DNA of 55,620 nucleotides. Origin: Candidatus Coproplasma excrementipullorum (lineage in GTDB: Bacteria; Bacillota; Clostridia; Christensenellales; Borkfalkiaceae). A program made the position numbers and the translations under genes. Under the pieces are notes generated by a model, which ran no database searches, was not told where the DNA came from, and saw only the letters and a list, made by a program, of their open reading frames with translations. Positions 1-8,640 of this stretch are shown here, in pieces. Positions within the stretch are counted from its first letter, which is position 1; each line of letters starts with the position of its first letter. The stretch covers positions 1 through 55,620 of the forward strand of contig DVNU01000050.1 of the NCBI GenBank assembly GCA_018714165.1, read 5' to 3'.

Positions 1-30
1 GCCCGCCACAACATTGTCTAAAATAAATAA

Positions 31-65
31 TGCGGGCGGCGCAGTTTGCGCCGCACGCATTTTTA
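31..65 (+). terminator. Intrinsic terminator of a gene upstream of the window
   Basis: TGCG-GCGGCGCA pairs with TGCGCCGC-CGCA around a 3-base loop and is followed by TTTTT on the plus strand. It most likely ends a plus-strand transcript entering from the left. It could also serve the convergent aldo/keto reductase, but the T-run on that side is weak. Confidence 0.6.
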
Positions 66-90
66 ACCGCCATTTAAACGGTTTTAAGTT

Positions 91-942
91 TTAATCGTGC
101 ACCTTTAAGGAGTGAATCATCTTGATGAAGGCGGGGTCGGTGTGGTCTACAATGCCGCTCTCAGGCAGGCTGAGGGCGGAAATCTTGTCCATATCTTCCT
201 TAGTCAGTTCAAAGTCAAACACATCTATGTTGGCCTTTATCCTTTCGAGATGGACTGACTTGGGGATGACGACAACGCCCCTCTGAATGTTCCAGCGCAG
301 TGCCACCTGGGCGGCCGTCTTGCCGTATTTTTTGCCGATTTCGGTAAGAACGGGATGGGTGAAAATGCCGTGCTTGCCCTCGGCGAAGGGGCCCCAGGCT
401 TCGGGCGTCACGCCGTATTCCTTCATAACTTTAAGGGCGTCCTCCTGCGCGAAGAAGGGGTGCAGTTCCACCTGGTTAACGGCGGGGATGATGTCCACCG
501 TCTCGCAGAAGTCGGTCAGAACGTGGGGGTAGAAGTTGCACACGCCTATGGCCTTGAGCTTGCCCGCGCGGTAAGCCTCCTCCATTGCGCGGTATGCGCC
601 GTAGTAATCGCCCATGGGCTGGTGAATCAGGTATAAATCGAGATAGTCGAGCCCTAAGTTGTTGAGCGAACGCTCAATGGCGTCCTTTGCCTTTTCGTAG
701 CTTGCGTCCTGCACCCACAGCTTTGTGGTGATGAACAGCTCCTTCCTGGGTATGCCGCTCTTTGCAATTGCCCTGCCAACCGCCTGCTCGTTCATATATG
801 CGGCGGCCGTGTCAATCAGGCGATATCCCGCGTTCAACGCGTCTGTAACCGCCTGTTCGCACTGTGCGGGGTCGGGCACCTGGAATACGCCGAAGCCGAG
901 CGCGGGTATCTTCAATCCGTTGTTCAATGTAAAGTATTGCAT
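91..942 (-). CDS. Aldo/keto reductase
   Basis: A 283-residue cytosolic NADPH-dependent carbonyl reductase of the AKR superfamily with a single TIM barrel. The family's catalytic tetrad is visible as Asp44 (LIDTA), Tyr49 (AAYMNE), Lys74 (TTKLW) and His107 (YLIHQP), and the late IPKSVHLERI motif binds the cofactor phosphate. The length is normal. The start ATG has a strong AGGAGG site. It is divergent from a LysR regulator, with a palindromic LysR-type site in the shared promoter region, so it is probably that regulator's target. The substrate cannot be read from sequence; YtbE/YvgN-like reductases act on many aldehydes. Confidence 0.93.
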   Translation of the reverse strand: MQYFTLNNGLKIPALGFGVFQVPDPAQCEQAVTDALNAGYRLIDTAAAYMNEQAVGRAIAKSGIPRKELFITTKLWVQDASYEKAKDAIERSLNNLGLDYLDLYLIHQPMGDYYGAYRAMEEAYRAGKLKAIGVCNFYPHVLTDFCETVDIIPAVNQVELHPFFAQEDALKVMKEYGVTPEAWGPFAEGKHGIFTHPVLTEIGKKYGKTAAQVALRWNIQRGVVVIPKSVHLERIKANIDVFDFELTKEDMDKISALSLPESGIVDHTDPAFIKMIHSLKVHD

Positions 943-978
943 AATCTTCCTCCTTGCTTTACTTTATTTTACGCTTCA

Positions 979-1007
979 ATTATAACCCGACTGCTTTTAA
1001 AAGTAAA
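979..1007 (-). promoter_or_regulatory. Promoter of the aldo/keto reductase
   Basis: On the minus strand TTTACT (-35, 1002-1007) is separated by 17 bases from TATAAT (-10, 979-984). The transcript would have a leader of about 30 bases carrying the AGGAGG site of the reductase. Confidence 0.7.
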
Positions 1008-1024
1008 ATGCCCGTTTTGCATTG

Positions 1025-1047
1025 CAGTATAATTTGCACGCATACTG
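1025..1047. promoter_or_regulatory. LysR-type operator (CAGTAT-N11-ATACTG)
   Basis: A perfect 6-base inverted repeat with an 11-base spacer, the T-N11-A layout typical of LysR-family boxes. It ends one base before the -35 of the LysR gene and lies upstream of the divergent reductase promoter, so one site could give both autoregulation and target control. That the neighbouring LysR protein binds here is inferred. Confidence 0.75.
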
Positions 1048-1076
1048 TTGACAGTTCGCCCGCGCCGTTGTATAAT
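1048..1076 (+). promoter_or_regulatory. Promoter of lysR, apparently leaderless
   Basis: Consensus TTGACA (1048-1053), 17-base spacer, consensus TATAAT (1071-1076). The ATG of the LysR gene begins at 1083, only six bases after the -10 box, so transcription should begin at or within a base of the start codon. No Shine-Dalgarno sequence lies between. Confidence 0.85.
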
Positions 1077-1082
1077 TCAGAT

Positions 1083-1925
1083 ATGTTCGAGATTAAGGAT
1101 CTGCAACAACTCATAAAGATAGCTGACTGCGGCACGATATCCCGCGCGGCGGAGGAGCTGTACATCTCCCAGCCCGCCCTTAGCCGCTCGATGCAAAAGC
1201 TCGAATCCGAGCTGGGTGTTCAGCTGTTCACCCGCGCCAAAAACAGGGTGGAACTCAACGACAACGGCACATTCTTTGTGCAGACCGCGCGCGAGATAGT
1301 CGCCGCCTGTGAAGAGGGGATTTCCCGCCTGCGTACCTTCGACAGGGAGCGCAATACCTTTGCCATAGGCGCCTGCGCGCCCGCGCCGCTGTGGAAACTC
1401 GTCAGCGACCTATCCCGCGCCCTGAGCGACAGGCGCGTCTCCACCGAGATCAAGGACACGGAGGAGCTGTTGCGCGGCCTCGGTTGTGATGCGTATAAAC
1501 TGATAATAACCAACAGCCCCGTGGCAGTTGAGGGTGTAATATGCCGCAAATACTTCACCGAGCGACTGCTCTTGTGTCTGCCTGCCGAACACAGACTGGC
1601 GGCAAAGAAGAAGGTGACTTTTGACGACATCGACGGCATAACCATGCTCCTGTACGACGGCATAGGCGTGTGGCGGGGCGTGCGCGACAAAATTCCGCAC
1701 ACGCGCTTTATAGTGCAGAACGAGTTCGACGACTTTTCCGACCTCGTCCGACAGTCCTCACTGCCCTCTTTTGCAACCGACGTTATGTACAGCCCCCAAA
1801 CTCACGGCGGCAGGGTGGTGGTGCCCGTCGAGGACGAGGGGGCCGCGCAGACCTTCTACATCTGCGCAAAGGACGATTATAAAAATTTCGTGCGCCGCGC
1901 GCTCGCCGCGGAGGGAGAAAACTGA
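1083..1925 (+). CDS. LysR-family transcriptional regulator
   Basis: A 280-residue regulator with an N-terminal winged helix-turn-helix (residues about 1-60, core SRAAEELYISQPALSRSMQKL) and a C-terminal ligand-binding domain of periplasmic-binding fold, slightly short for the family. The ORF is open to 954, but MFEIKDLQQL is the usual family start and lies just behind a perfect promoter. Earlier starts would lie upstream of that promoter, so 1083 is chosen. It probably controls the divergent aldo/keto reductase. The stop is one base before the next gene, so yhaO/yhaN are likely cotranscribed. The inducer is unknown. Confidence 0.9.
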   Translation: MFEIKDLQQLIKIADCGTISRAAEELYISQPALSRSMQKLESELGVQLFTRAKNRVELNDNGTFFVQTAREIVAACEEGISRLRTFDRERNTFAIGACAPAPLWKLVSDLSRALSDRRVSTEIKDTEELLRGLGCDAYKLIITNSPVAVEGVICRKYFTERLLLCLPAEHRLAAKKKVTFDDIDGITMLLYDGIGVWRGVRDKIPHTRFIVQNEFDDFSDLVRQSSLPSFATDVMYSPQTHGGRVVVPVEDEGAAQTFYICAKDDYKNFVRRALAAEGEN

Positions 1926-1926
1926 T

Positions 1927-2985
1927 ATGCCGGACTTCATTCATTGCGCCGATATTCACCTCGGCTCGGCGCTCACCGCCAATTTCCCGCCCGAAAAGGC
2001 CGCGGAGCGCAGGCGCGAAGTGCGCGCAACCTTCGGGCGGATGGCCGACTATGCCGCAGACAACGGCTTTGCGGCTGTGCTCATTTGCGGCGACGCGTTC
2101 GATTCGGACAGGCCGCTCAAAAAGGACAAGGAGTACTTTTACAGCGTAATCAGAAGCCGCCCCGACGTCGACTTTTTATATCTCCGCGGCAATCACGATG
2201 CCGTCGGAGGGAATGAGGAGAACTTGCCCAATTTAAAGACCTTTTCCACCTCGTGGACTTACTACAACTACGGCGGCGTTACTGTCGCCGGCATCGAGCT
2301 GTGCCCCGAAAACGCCCGCTCGCTGTACTCCACGCTCCGCCTCGACCTCGCCCGCACAAACATTGTAATGCTTCACGACCAGATAGCCGACGGCGCGGGC
2401 ACAATCAACCTCAATAAACTGCGCGGCAGAAACATCGACTACCTCGCCTTAGGCCACGTCCACTCCTTTAAGAGCGGCAGGCTGGACGAGCGCGGCGTGT
2501 GGGCCTACTGTGGCTGTTTGGAGGGCAGGGGGTTCGACGAGGCGGGCGTAAAGGGCTTCATCGCCGTCCGTGCGGGCGGCGGAGTGCGCAGCACCTTCGT
2601 TCCCTTCGCCTCGCGCACCGTGCACGAGGTTGAAGTTGATATATCGGGCTGTCCCGACTGGCCGTCCGCCGCGCTGGTCGTAAAGCGGGCCTCGCCCCGT
2701 TCGCCGCGGGATATGCTCAAGGTAACGCTGTGCGGCGAGGTAAGCTTCGACAATACCTCGCTGGTTGCCGACATAAGCAAGGAGCTTGAACCCTTCTTTT
2801 TCTGCGTGACGGTCAGGGACGAAACGCGGCCAAAGATAGACGTCGCCGCGCTGACCGCGGACGGGTCTTTAAGGGGAGCTTTCGTGCGTGCCGTGCTCGC
2901 CGCCGAGGGGTACTCGCAGGAGGACAAGTCGCGCATAATAAATGCGGGGCTCAAGGCGCTTTCGGGCAGGGGGGACGAGCTGTGA
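1927..2985 (+). CDS. YhaO/SbcD-like DNA metallophosphoesterase
   Basis: A 352-residue calcineurin-like phosphoesterase of the Mre11/SbcD/YhaO group, the nuclease half of an SMC-type DNA repair complex. Metal-binding motifs run in the family order: CADIHLGS, GDAFDSD, RGNHDAVGG, MLHDQI and GHVHS. The start at 1927 gives the usual MPDFIHCADIH beginning; the longer ORF from 1771 overlaps the LysR gene and is rejected. It overlaps the ATPase partner by four bases (GTGA), which suggests coupled translation and a 1:1 complex. The C-terminal capping domain is shorter and less recognisable. Confidence 0.9.
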   Translation: MPDFIHCADIHLGSALTANFPPEKAAERRREVRATFGRMADYAADNGFAAVLICGDAFDSDRPLKKDKEYFYSVIRSRPDVDFLYLRGNHDAVGGNEENLPNLKTFSTSWTYYNYGGVTVAGIELCPENARSLYSTLRLDLARTNIVMLHDQIADGAGTINLNKLRGRNIDYLALGHVHSFKSGRLDERGVWAYCGCLEGRGFDEAGVKGFIAVRAGGGVRSTFVPFASRTVHEVEVDISGCPDWPSAALVVKRASPRSPRDMLKVTLCGEVSFDNTSLVADISKELEPFFFCVTVRDETRPKIDVAALTADGSLRGAFVRAVLAAEGYSQEDKSRIINAGLKALSGRGDEL

Positions 2986-4847
2986 AACTTATAAGCTGTC
3001 ATATAGAAAATTTCGGCGCGTTGGCCAATTACGACATAACATTCAACGACGGACTCACCGCCCTCTATGCGCCCAACGGCGGCGGCAAGTCCACGCTCGC
3101 GGCCTTCATAAAGGCCATGTTTTACGGCCTGCCCGCCGACTCCTCGCGCTCGCGCTTCAACGAGCGCAGGCACTACTATCCCTTTTCGGGTGGCAAATTC
3201 GGCGGCAACATCCTCTTTGAATGGCGGGGCTCAACATACCGCGCAGAGCGCTTTTTCGACCGCACTTCGGGCGACGATATAAAAGTCTACCGCGACGGCG
3301 CGCCCTATAACGGCTTTCAGGGCGGCGCTGTCGGCCTTGCGGTGTTCGGGCTGGACGAGCAGTCCTTTGTCAACACGCTGTTCATATCTGGCGGCGGGGG
3401 CAGTCTGCAGGCCACGGGCGGCATAACCTCGCTTTTAAGCCGCGAACAGCCCTCCGACGGGCAGTATGATCTTACCGCCGCGCTGACCGCGCTCGACCGT
3501 GCCTGCAAAAATCTTCAGTCGCGCGGCGGCAAGGGTAAGATTGCCGAACTTGAGGAGTCCGTCCGCCGCTGTCAGACGGACATAGCCAACATACGCGCCG
3601 TGTCCGACAGGCTGGAGGGCAAGTACGCCGAGTGTTCTGCCCTTGAGCGCCGCCTGAAGGAGGCCGAGGGTGAGGAGGAGCGCGCGGGCACGGCCGCCCT
3701 CACTGCCGAAAAGTGGGCGAGATACGATGATATGTGCGGGGCAATCGCGCGCAGGCGCGAGCGGCTTTCGCAACTCGATAAAATGTTTGCCGCAGGTCTG
3801 CCAAGCGATGACGAGCTGGGCGTTCTAAACGCGGCGGCGGGAGCGGACGCGCTTTCCGCGCCCGCTCCCGCCCGCCCCGCGGGCGGCAAAAAGCCGTCCG
3901 CGGGCATAGTCGCCCTGTCGTTTGCGCTGTCGCTGGCAATGATAGTCTGCGGTGTTGTGCTCCTGCCCATCAAGGCCCTTGCGGGCGCCCTCGCCCTGGG
4001 CGCGGGCGTCGTGTTTGCGCTTGCAACCGTGGGCATACTTTTTGTCGGCAAACCGCGCAGGCGTACCGGGCAATCAACGGCTGCGGGGAGCGAACTCTAC
4101 CACCGTGCAGATGATATAATCAAAAAGTACAATCTGACCTCAACGGGCTATGCGCAGGCGGCGGCCGAACTGTCGCGCGCGGTCACCGAGCGGCAGACGG
4201 TTGCCGACGAACTCGCCCGTGCAGAGGGAGAGGCCAAGGCATATGCCGCGGCCAACGCCCTCACCGTCCGCCCCGCAGAAACGTCCGCTACCCGGCGCGA
4301 TTCGGACGAGCTCCGCCGCAGGCTTGCCGCCATCAACCGCGACATATCCGACGACGAAAGCATAGTCGAAGGCCTGGGCGAGAGGCAGTCTGCCCTTGCC
4401 GGGGCCGAGCGCAGGCTGGCCGAATGCAGGCGTAAATATGCCGACTACACCGCCGCCGCAAACTTTTTAAAGGAGGCCGAACGCTCGCTCAACCGCGGCC
4501 TCGTCGGGCCCGTTAAGGAGGCCTTCTCGCGCTACTCGGCCCTGCTCAAAAACACCCTCGGCGAGAGCGTGTATGTCGACGGCAATTTCTCCGTCGCCTT
4601 CGAGGGCGGCGGAGAACTTCGTCCCGTCGGGCACCTTTCGGGCGGTCAGCGCGCCGTCGTCTCGCTGTGCTACCGCCTGGCTCTTATCGACAATCTGTTC
4701 GGTTCCGACCTTCCCTTTGTCCTGCTCGACGACCCGTTTGCCGAGCTCGACGGTGAGCATATGGCCCGTGCGGCACAGCTTTTGCGCGAGCTTTCAAAGG
4801 GCAGACAGATGATATATCTTTACTGCCACGACTCCAGGCGGGTATGA
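2982..4847 (+). CDS. YhaN/SbcC-like AAA ATPase with membrane hairpin
   Basis: A 621-residue Rad50/SbcC-type ATPase partner of the preceding nuclease, starting with GTG inside the upstream stop. Walker A is APNGGGKSTL near residue 30. The ABC signature HLSGGQRAVVSL and Walker B PFVLLDDPFAELDGE are near the C-terminus. The coiled-coil arms are short for this family (Bacillus YhaN is clearly longer). Between them, around residues 305-355, lie two hydrophobic stretches flanked by Lys/Arg-rich residues, a likely membrane hairpin that would tether the complex to the membrane. Function in DNA end processing is inferred from the family. Confidence 0.88.
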   Translation: MKLISCHIENFGALANYDITFNDGLTALYAPNGGGKSTLAAFIKAMFYGLPADSSRSRFNERRHYYPFSGGKFGGNILFEWRGSTYRAERFFDRTSGDDIKVYRDGAPYNGFQGGAVGLAVFGLDEQSFVNTLFISGGGGSLQATGGITSLLSREQPSDGQYDLTAALTALDRACKNLQSRGGKGKIAELEESVRRCQTDIANIRAVSDRLEGKYAECSALERRLKEAEGEEERAGTAALTAEKWARYDDMCGAIARRRERLSQLDKMFAAGLPSDDELGVLNAAAGADALSAPAPARPAGGKKPSAGIVALSFALSLAMIVCGVVLLPIKALAGALALGAGVVFALATVGILFVGKPRRRTGQSTAAGSELYHRADDIIKKYNLTSTGYAQAAAELSRAVTERQTVADELARAEGEAKAYAAANALTVRPAETSATRRDSDELRRRLAAINRDISDDESIVEGLGERQSALAGAERRLAECRRKYADYTAAANFLKEAERSLNRGLVGPVKEAFSRYSALLKNTLGESVYVDGNFSVAFEGGGELRPVGHLSGGQRAVVSLCYRLALIDNLFGSDLPFVLLDDPFAELDGEHMARAAQLLRELSKGRQMIYLYCHDSRRV

Positions 4848-4866
4848 TGTAAAAATTAATGCAAAA

Positions 4867-4906
4867 AGGGCGCGGCGCGGTTGCTGTTGCAACCGCGCCG
4901 CGCCCT
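4867..4906 (-). terminator. Intrinsic terminator of rarA
   Basis: An 18-bp GC-rich stem (AGGGCGCGGCGCGGTTGC) around a 4-base loop. On the minus strand it is followed by TTTTTGC, so it ends the asparaginase-rarA transcript. It may also slow plus-strand transcripts leaving yhaN. Confidence 0.85.
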
Positions 4907-4941
4907 CATCGTGCTCTCGTCAGCGCCTTTTGCGCCATTAT

Positions 4942-6273
4942 TTAATTTTCAGGCCTGTGCCTGCTTTTCCAGTCCAGAATTTTTTCCAGGCGTTCCTTCA
5001 GTTCCCTCTCCTCGCCCTTGCCGTCGGGCAGGTAGTACCTTCTGCCATCAAGCGAGTCGGGAAGGCACTGCATATTGGTCAGCTTCTCGGCCGTGTCGTG
5101 CGCGTACTGGTAGCCCTTGCCGTAGTCAAGCTCCTTCATCAGCTTTGTGGGCGCGTTGCGTATAACCAGCGGCACGGGCTCGTCCAGCATAGTCAGCGCG
5201 TCCTTTTTGGCGCGCTCGTAGGCCATATACAGCGCGTTGGACTTGGGCGCCAGCGACATATACACCACCGCCTGGGTAAGGTGCACCGTACATTCGGGCA
5301 TGCCTATAAGTCTGCAGGCCTCAAAGGCGTCAATCGCCACCGAAAGTGCCCGCGGGTCGGCCAGGCCTATGTCCTCGCTGGCAAATCTCGTCACGCGGCG
5401 GGCAACGTATATGGGATCTTCGCCTGCCTCAAGCATGCGTGCCAGCCAGTAAACGGCGGCGTCGGGGTCGGAGTTGCGCATGGATTTGTGCAGGGCGGAA
5501 ATGAGGTTGTAGTGCTCCTCGCCCTTCTTGTCGTATAAAAGCGACTTGCGCGACGTGCACTGCTCAATAATCTCCTTGGTTATCGTCACCTTGTCGCCCT
5601 CGCCGCTCTCGCCGTTGAGCACGGCCATCTCCAGGGTGGAAAGCGCGCTCCGCGCGTCGCCGTTGGCGAAGTTTGCAATGGCCTCCAGCAGGTCGTCGTC
5701 AACCTCTATGTTCTGCCCGCCGAATCCGCGCCCGTCGGTCAAAGCGCGCTTTAAAAGTTTTACTATATCCTCGGTCGAAAGGGGGTGGAGCACGAATACC
5801 TTGCACCGCGAGAGAAGCGCCCCGTTTACCTCGAAGGAGGGGTTCTCCGTCGTCGCGCCGATGAGTATTATGCTGCCCTTTTCAACGTAGGGCAGAAATG
5901 CGTCCTGCTGGGCCTTGTTGAAGCGGTGGATCTCGTCCACGAACAGTATGGTCTTCTGGCCGTAGCGGCGCGACTGTTCCGCGCTCTCCATAACGCCCTT
6001 TATCTCCTTGATGCCGCTCGTCACGGCCGAAAAGTCGATAAACTTCGCCTTTGTCATGTGCGCGATTATGCGCGCCAGCGTCGTCTTGCCCACGCCCGGC
6101 GGGCCCCAGAATATCATCGAGCCGACGGAGTCGCTCTCGATTATCCTGCGAAGAATTTTGCCCTCACCCACTAAGTGCTGTTGGCCGCAGAACTCGTCTA
6201 AATTTCTCGGCCTCAGCCTCTCTGCCAGCGGCTGGGGCACGTTGCTTTCAAATAAGGTAGGCTGGTAGTCCAC
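4942..6273 (-). CDS. rarA: Replication-associated recombination protein A
   Basis: A 443-residue AAA+ ATPase of the RarA/MgsA/WRNIP1 family, a clamp-loader relative that acts at stalled replication forks with SSB. Walker A GPPGVGKTTL, Walker B LFVDEIHRFN and sensor 1 GATTENPSF are all present, followed by the C-terminal tetramerisation region (AVYWLARMLEAGEDP, YGKGYQYAHD). The length is typical. The start is GTG, fixed by an ideal GGGAGGTG ribosome site. It lies 38 bases behind the asparaginase gene on the same strand, with a hairpin in the gap. Confidence 0.95.
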   Translation of the reverse strand: MDYQPTLFESNVPQPLAERLRPRNLDEFCGQQHLVGEGKILRRIIESDSVGSMIFWGPPGVGKTTLARIIAHMTKAKFIDFSAVTSGIKEIKGVMESAEQSRRYGQKTILFVDEIHRFNKAQQDAFLPYVEKGSIILIGATTENPSFEVNGALLSRCKVFVLHPLSTEDIVKLLKRALTDGRGFGGQNIEVDDDLLEAIANFANGDARSALSTLEMAVLNGESGEGDKVTITKEIIEQCTSRKSLLYDKKGEEHYNLISALHKSMRNSDPDAAVYWLARMLEAGEDPIYVARRVTRFASEDIGLADPRALSVAIDAFEACRLIGMPECTVHLTQAVVYMSLAPKSNALYMAYERAKKDALTMLDEPVPLVIRNAPTKLMKELDYGKGYQYAHDTAEKLTNMQCLPDSLDGRRYYLPDGKGEERELKERLEKILDWKSRHRPEN

Positions 6274-6298
6274 TCTTCACCTCCCGCTTATGCATGCG

Positions 6299-6326
6299 CC
6301 GCGACTGGCAGTCAGTCGCGGCGGAG
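6299..6326 (-). other. Hairpin between the asparaginase gene and rarA
   Basis: CGCCGCGACTG pairs with CAGTCGCGGCG over a 5-base loop, overlapping the asparaginase stop codon. No T-run follows and the rarA ribosome site comes right after. It is more likely an RNA-stability or partial-attenuation hairpin than a full terminator. Confidence 0.5.
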
Positions 6327-7334
6327 TTTTTCAAAAAATATATCGTCGTTCAAGTACGCCCCCGCGCTCAGTCCCGCGCCCAGGGCGCACATAACCTTGG
6401 TCAGCGCGCTCTCCGTGCACTCGTCAAAGGCGCAGATTACGCTCTGCGGCAGGCCCACGGCCGAGGCATACACGTTGGCGCGGCTGTCCACCGAGGCAAT
6501 AACCACCTCAACGCCCCTTTCGCGGCAGTACTCGGCAAATTTTTTAAAGTTTAAATTGCGTCCCGCCGTGCACACGGTGTCACTGTGGTATGGCTCCAAA
6601 ACGACGGCGCGCGGCGCGCGCCTGTCAAAGTCGTACAGCGAAAAATTGAGTAGCGACCGCGCGGTTATCAGCATTACGTCGCGGCATATGTCGGGGGCAA
6701 CGGCAAATTTACCGCCCAGCGCCAGCTCTTCGCGCGTAGGGAGGGAGGGGGATTCGCGATATATTACTTCGCCCCCTTCAACTGTGGCCAGGCTCTCGCC
6801 CAGAACGCTTCGGTACCAGCCCGTAATCTGGTCGCAGAACATCAGCCTGCCGGCCAGGTGAATCTCCGCGGGCGAATTGCCGTTGGCAAAGGCCACAAAA
6901 ACGCCCCTCGCGCCGCCCTTTTCAACAAAATCTACGGCGGCGATAAAGTTTTTAAGTCCGTTCTGCCGCCTGTCCTCCAGGGGATACAGCGAGGATACCA
7001 GCACGATGGGTAACCCTAAGTTGCACAGCGTCAGCGAAAAGTAGTGCGCGTTTATGCACAGCGAGTCGGTGCCGTGGGTGACTATCACACCGTCGTAAAC
7101 TTTCGGGTCAACGGCCTTAACTGCGGCATATATGGCGTGTAATTGCTCCTCGTGCACGTTTTCGGACAGCATCGACACGGGTTCGTCGCAGTCAAATGTT
7201 ACGTCCTCGCCGCGCTCGGCGCGGTACATCTCCAAAAGCCGCCTGTTGGCGTTGCCGTCAAGGTCAACCTTGCCGTCTCTGGCCGCACTGCCTATCGTTC
7301 CGCCCGTAAAAATTACCTTAATTGCCTTTTTCAT
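6312..7334 (-). CDS. L-asparaginase (type I-like)
   Basis: A 340-residue asparaginase/glutaminase-family amidohydrolase converting L-asparagine to aspartate and ammonia. The first catalytic threonine is in FTGGTIGS near the N-terminus and the second in VTHGTDSLCINAHYF. No signal peptide is seen, which fits a cytosolic type I enzyme. A good GAGGT ribosome site and a perfect promoter lie upstream. The promoter is back to back with that of the divergent alcohol dehydrogenase. A glutamyl-tRNA(Gln) amidotransferase GatD relative is less likely because the N-terminal domain of GatD is absent. Confidence 0.88.
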   Translation of the reverse strand: MKKAIKVIFTGGTIGSAARDGKVDLDGNANRRLLEMYRAERGEDVTFDCDEPVSMLSENVHEEQLHAIYAAVKAVDPKVYDGVIVTHGTDSLCINAHYFSLTLCNLGLPIVLVSSLYPLEDRRQNGLKNFIAAVDFVEKGGARGVFVAFANGNSPAEIHLAGRLMFCDQITGWYRSVLGESLATVEGGEVIYRESPSLPTREELALGGKFAVAPDICRDVMLITARSLLNFSLYDFDRRAPRAVVLEPYHSDTVCTAGRNLNFKKFAEYCRERGVEVVIASVDSRANVYASAVGLPQSVICAFDECTESALTKVMCALGAGLSAGAYLNDDIFFEKLRRD

Positions 7335-7352
7335 CTGCTACCTCGCAAAAAT

Positions 7353-7381
7353 ATTATACTTTCCGCTCACACGTATGTCAA
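7353..7381 (-). promoter_or_regulatory. Promoter of the asparaginase gene
   Basis: Minus strand TTGACA (7376-7381), 17-base spacer, TATAAT (7353-7358). It directs transcription into a short leader with GAGGT upstream of the asparaginase start. Confidence 0.85.
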
Positions 7382-7388
7382 CTTTCTG

Positions 7389-7417
7389 TTGATTATTGCG
7401 CGCGTTTATTGTATAAT
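7389..7417 (+). promoter_or_regulatory. Promoter of the iron alcohol dehydrogenase
   Basis: TTGATT (7389-7394), 17-base spacer, TATAAT (7412-7417). Its -35 box lies only seven bases from the -35 of the divergent asparaginase promoter, so a protein bound between them would affect both. Confidence 0.85.
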
Positions 7418-7448
7418 AATAGCATTAAATTTTTCGGGGGAAAAATAA

Positions 7449-8633
7449 ATGTACGATTTTACCTATTACGCGCCCACCAAGGTCGCGTTCGGAAAAAACA
7501 GTTTAAGCCGCCTTGAGGGGTTGCTTAAGGAGCAGAACTGTAAAAAGGTGCTGCTCCACTACGGCGGCGGCAGTGCAGAGAGGAGCGGTCTGCTCGCCAT
7601 CGTCCGCTCGGCGATAAGAAGTGCGGGCCTTGCCTGGACGGAGCTGGGCGGCGTTCAGCCGAACCCCAGACTATCCCTCGTCTATAGGGGCATAGAGCTG
7701 TGCAAAAGCGAGGACGTCGACTTCATTCTGGCCGTCGGCGGCGGGTCGGTTATAGACAGCGCCAAGGCCATCGGCTACGGACTTGCAAACGACGGCGACG
7801 TGTGGGATTTTTATGCGGGTACGCGTAAGCCTGCGGCCTGTCTGCCTATAGGCGTGGTGCTCACAATCGCCGCGGCGGGCAGTGAGATGAGCAACTCGTC
7901 CGTCATCACCAAAGAGGAGGAAGGGGGTGACCTCAAGCGCGGTTGCAACAGCGATCTGTGCCGTCCCCGCTTTGCCGTGATGAATCCGGAGCTGACCTTT
8001 ACCCTGCCCGACTACCAGACGGCCTGCGGCTGTACGGATATTCTGATGCACACAATGGAGCGCTACTTCACTTCGGGCGGCAATATGGGCCTTACGGACG
8101 GATTGGCCGAAGGGCTCATGCGTACGGTCATTGCCAACGCGCGCATATTAAAGCGCAACCCCGCCGACTATGACGCCCGCGCCGAGGTGATGTGGGCAAG
8201 CTCCCTTTCGCACAACGGCCTTACGGGGTGCGGCAACGACGGCGGCGACTGGGCCGTGCACGGTATCGAGCACGAACTGGGCGGACTGTACGACGTTGCC
8301 CACGGCGCGGGACTTGCGGCCGTGTGGCCCGCCTGGGCGAACTATGTGTTCAAGGACTGCCTGCAGCGCTTCTATCTCTTTGCCGTGCAGGTGATGGGCG
8401 TGCGCCCCAGCGGCACGCGCGAGGGCGTCGCGCGCGAGGGTATTCGCGCCTTTACGCAGTTTTTGAGCGGAATCGGCATGCCCGTCAACCTCACCGAACT
8501 GGGCGTCAGCCCCACGGACGGGGAGTACAAAAAGATGGCCTCCCGCTGTGCCGCGGCAGGCGGCGGCAAAAAGGGCAGCGCCAGGGTGCTGTACGCCGAC
8601 GATATAGAAAAGATTTTGCGCAACGCGCAGTAA
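7449..8633 (+). CDS. Iron-containing alcohol dehydrogenase (BDH/YqhD type)
   Basis: A 394-residue group III alcohol dehydrogenase, NAD(P)H-dependent, reducing aldehydes such as butyraldehyde in fermentation or detoxification. The N-terminal dinucleotide fold has the GGGSVIDSAKAIG motif. Metal-binding histidines are visible in DILMHTMERYF and HGIEHELGGLYDVAHGAGLA. The start MYDFTYYAPTKV matches the BdhA/YqhD family and has a GGGGG ribosome site. It is monocistronic. The physiological substrate is not readable from sequence. Confidence 0.92.
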   Translation: MYDFTYYAPTKVAFGKNSLSRLEGLLKEQNCKKVLLHYGGGSAERSGLLAIVRSAIRSAGLAWTELGGVQPNPRLSLVYRGIELCKSEDVDFILAVGGGSVIDSAKAIGYGLANDGDVWDFYAGTRKPAACLPIGVVLTIAAAGSEMSNSSVITKEEEGGDLKRGCNSDLCRPRFAVMNPELTFTLPDYQTACGCTDILMHTMERYFTSGGNMGLTDGLAEGLMRTVIANARILKRNPADYDARAEVMWASSLSHNGLTGCGNDGGDWAVHGIEHELGGLYDVAHGAGLAAVWPAWANYVFKDCLQRFYLFAVQVMGVRPSGTREGVAREGIRAFTQFLSGIGMPVNLTELGVSPTDGEYKKMASRCAAAGGGKKGSARVLYADDIEKILRNAQ

Positions 8634-8640
8634 AACAGCG

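Noticed and set aside
954-1082. Longer LysR start at 954
   Set aside because: The extra 43 codons run through the divergent promoter and the LysR gene's own -35/-10, and do not match the family N-terminus.
1771-1926. Longer YhaO-like start at 1771
   Set aside because: It overlaps the end of the LysR gene in another frame and adds Arg/Ser-rich sequence typical of a shadow frame.
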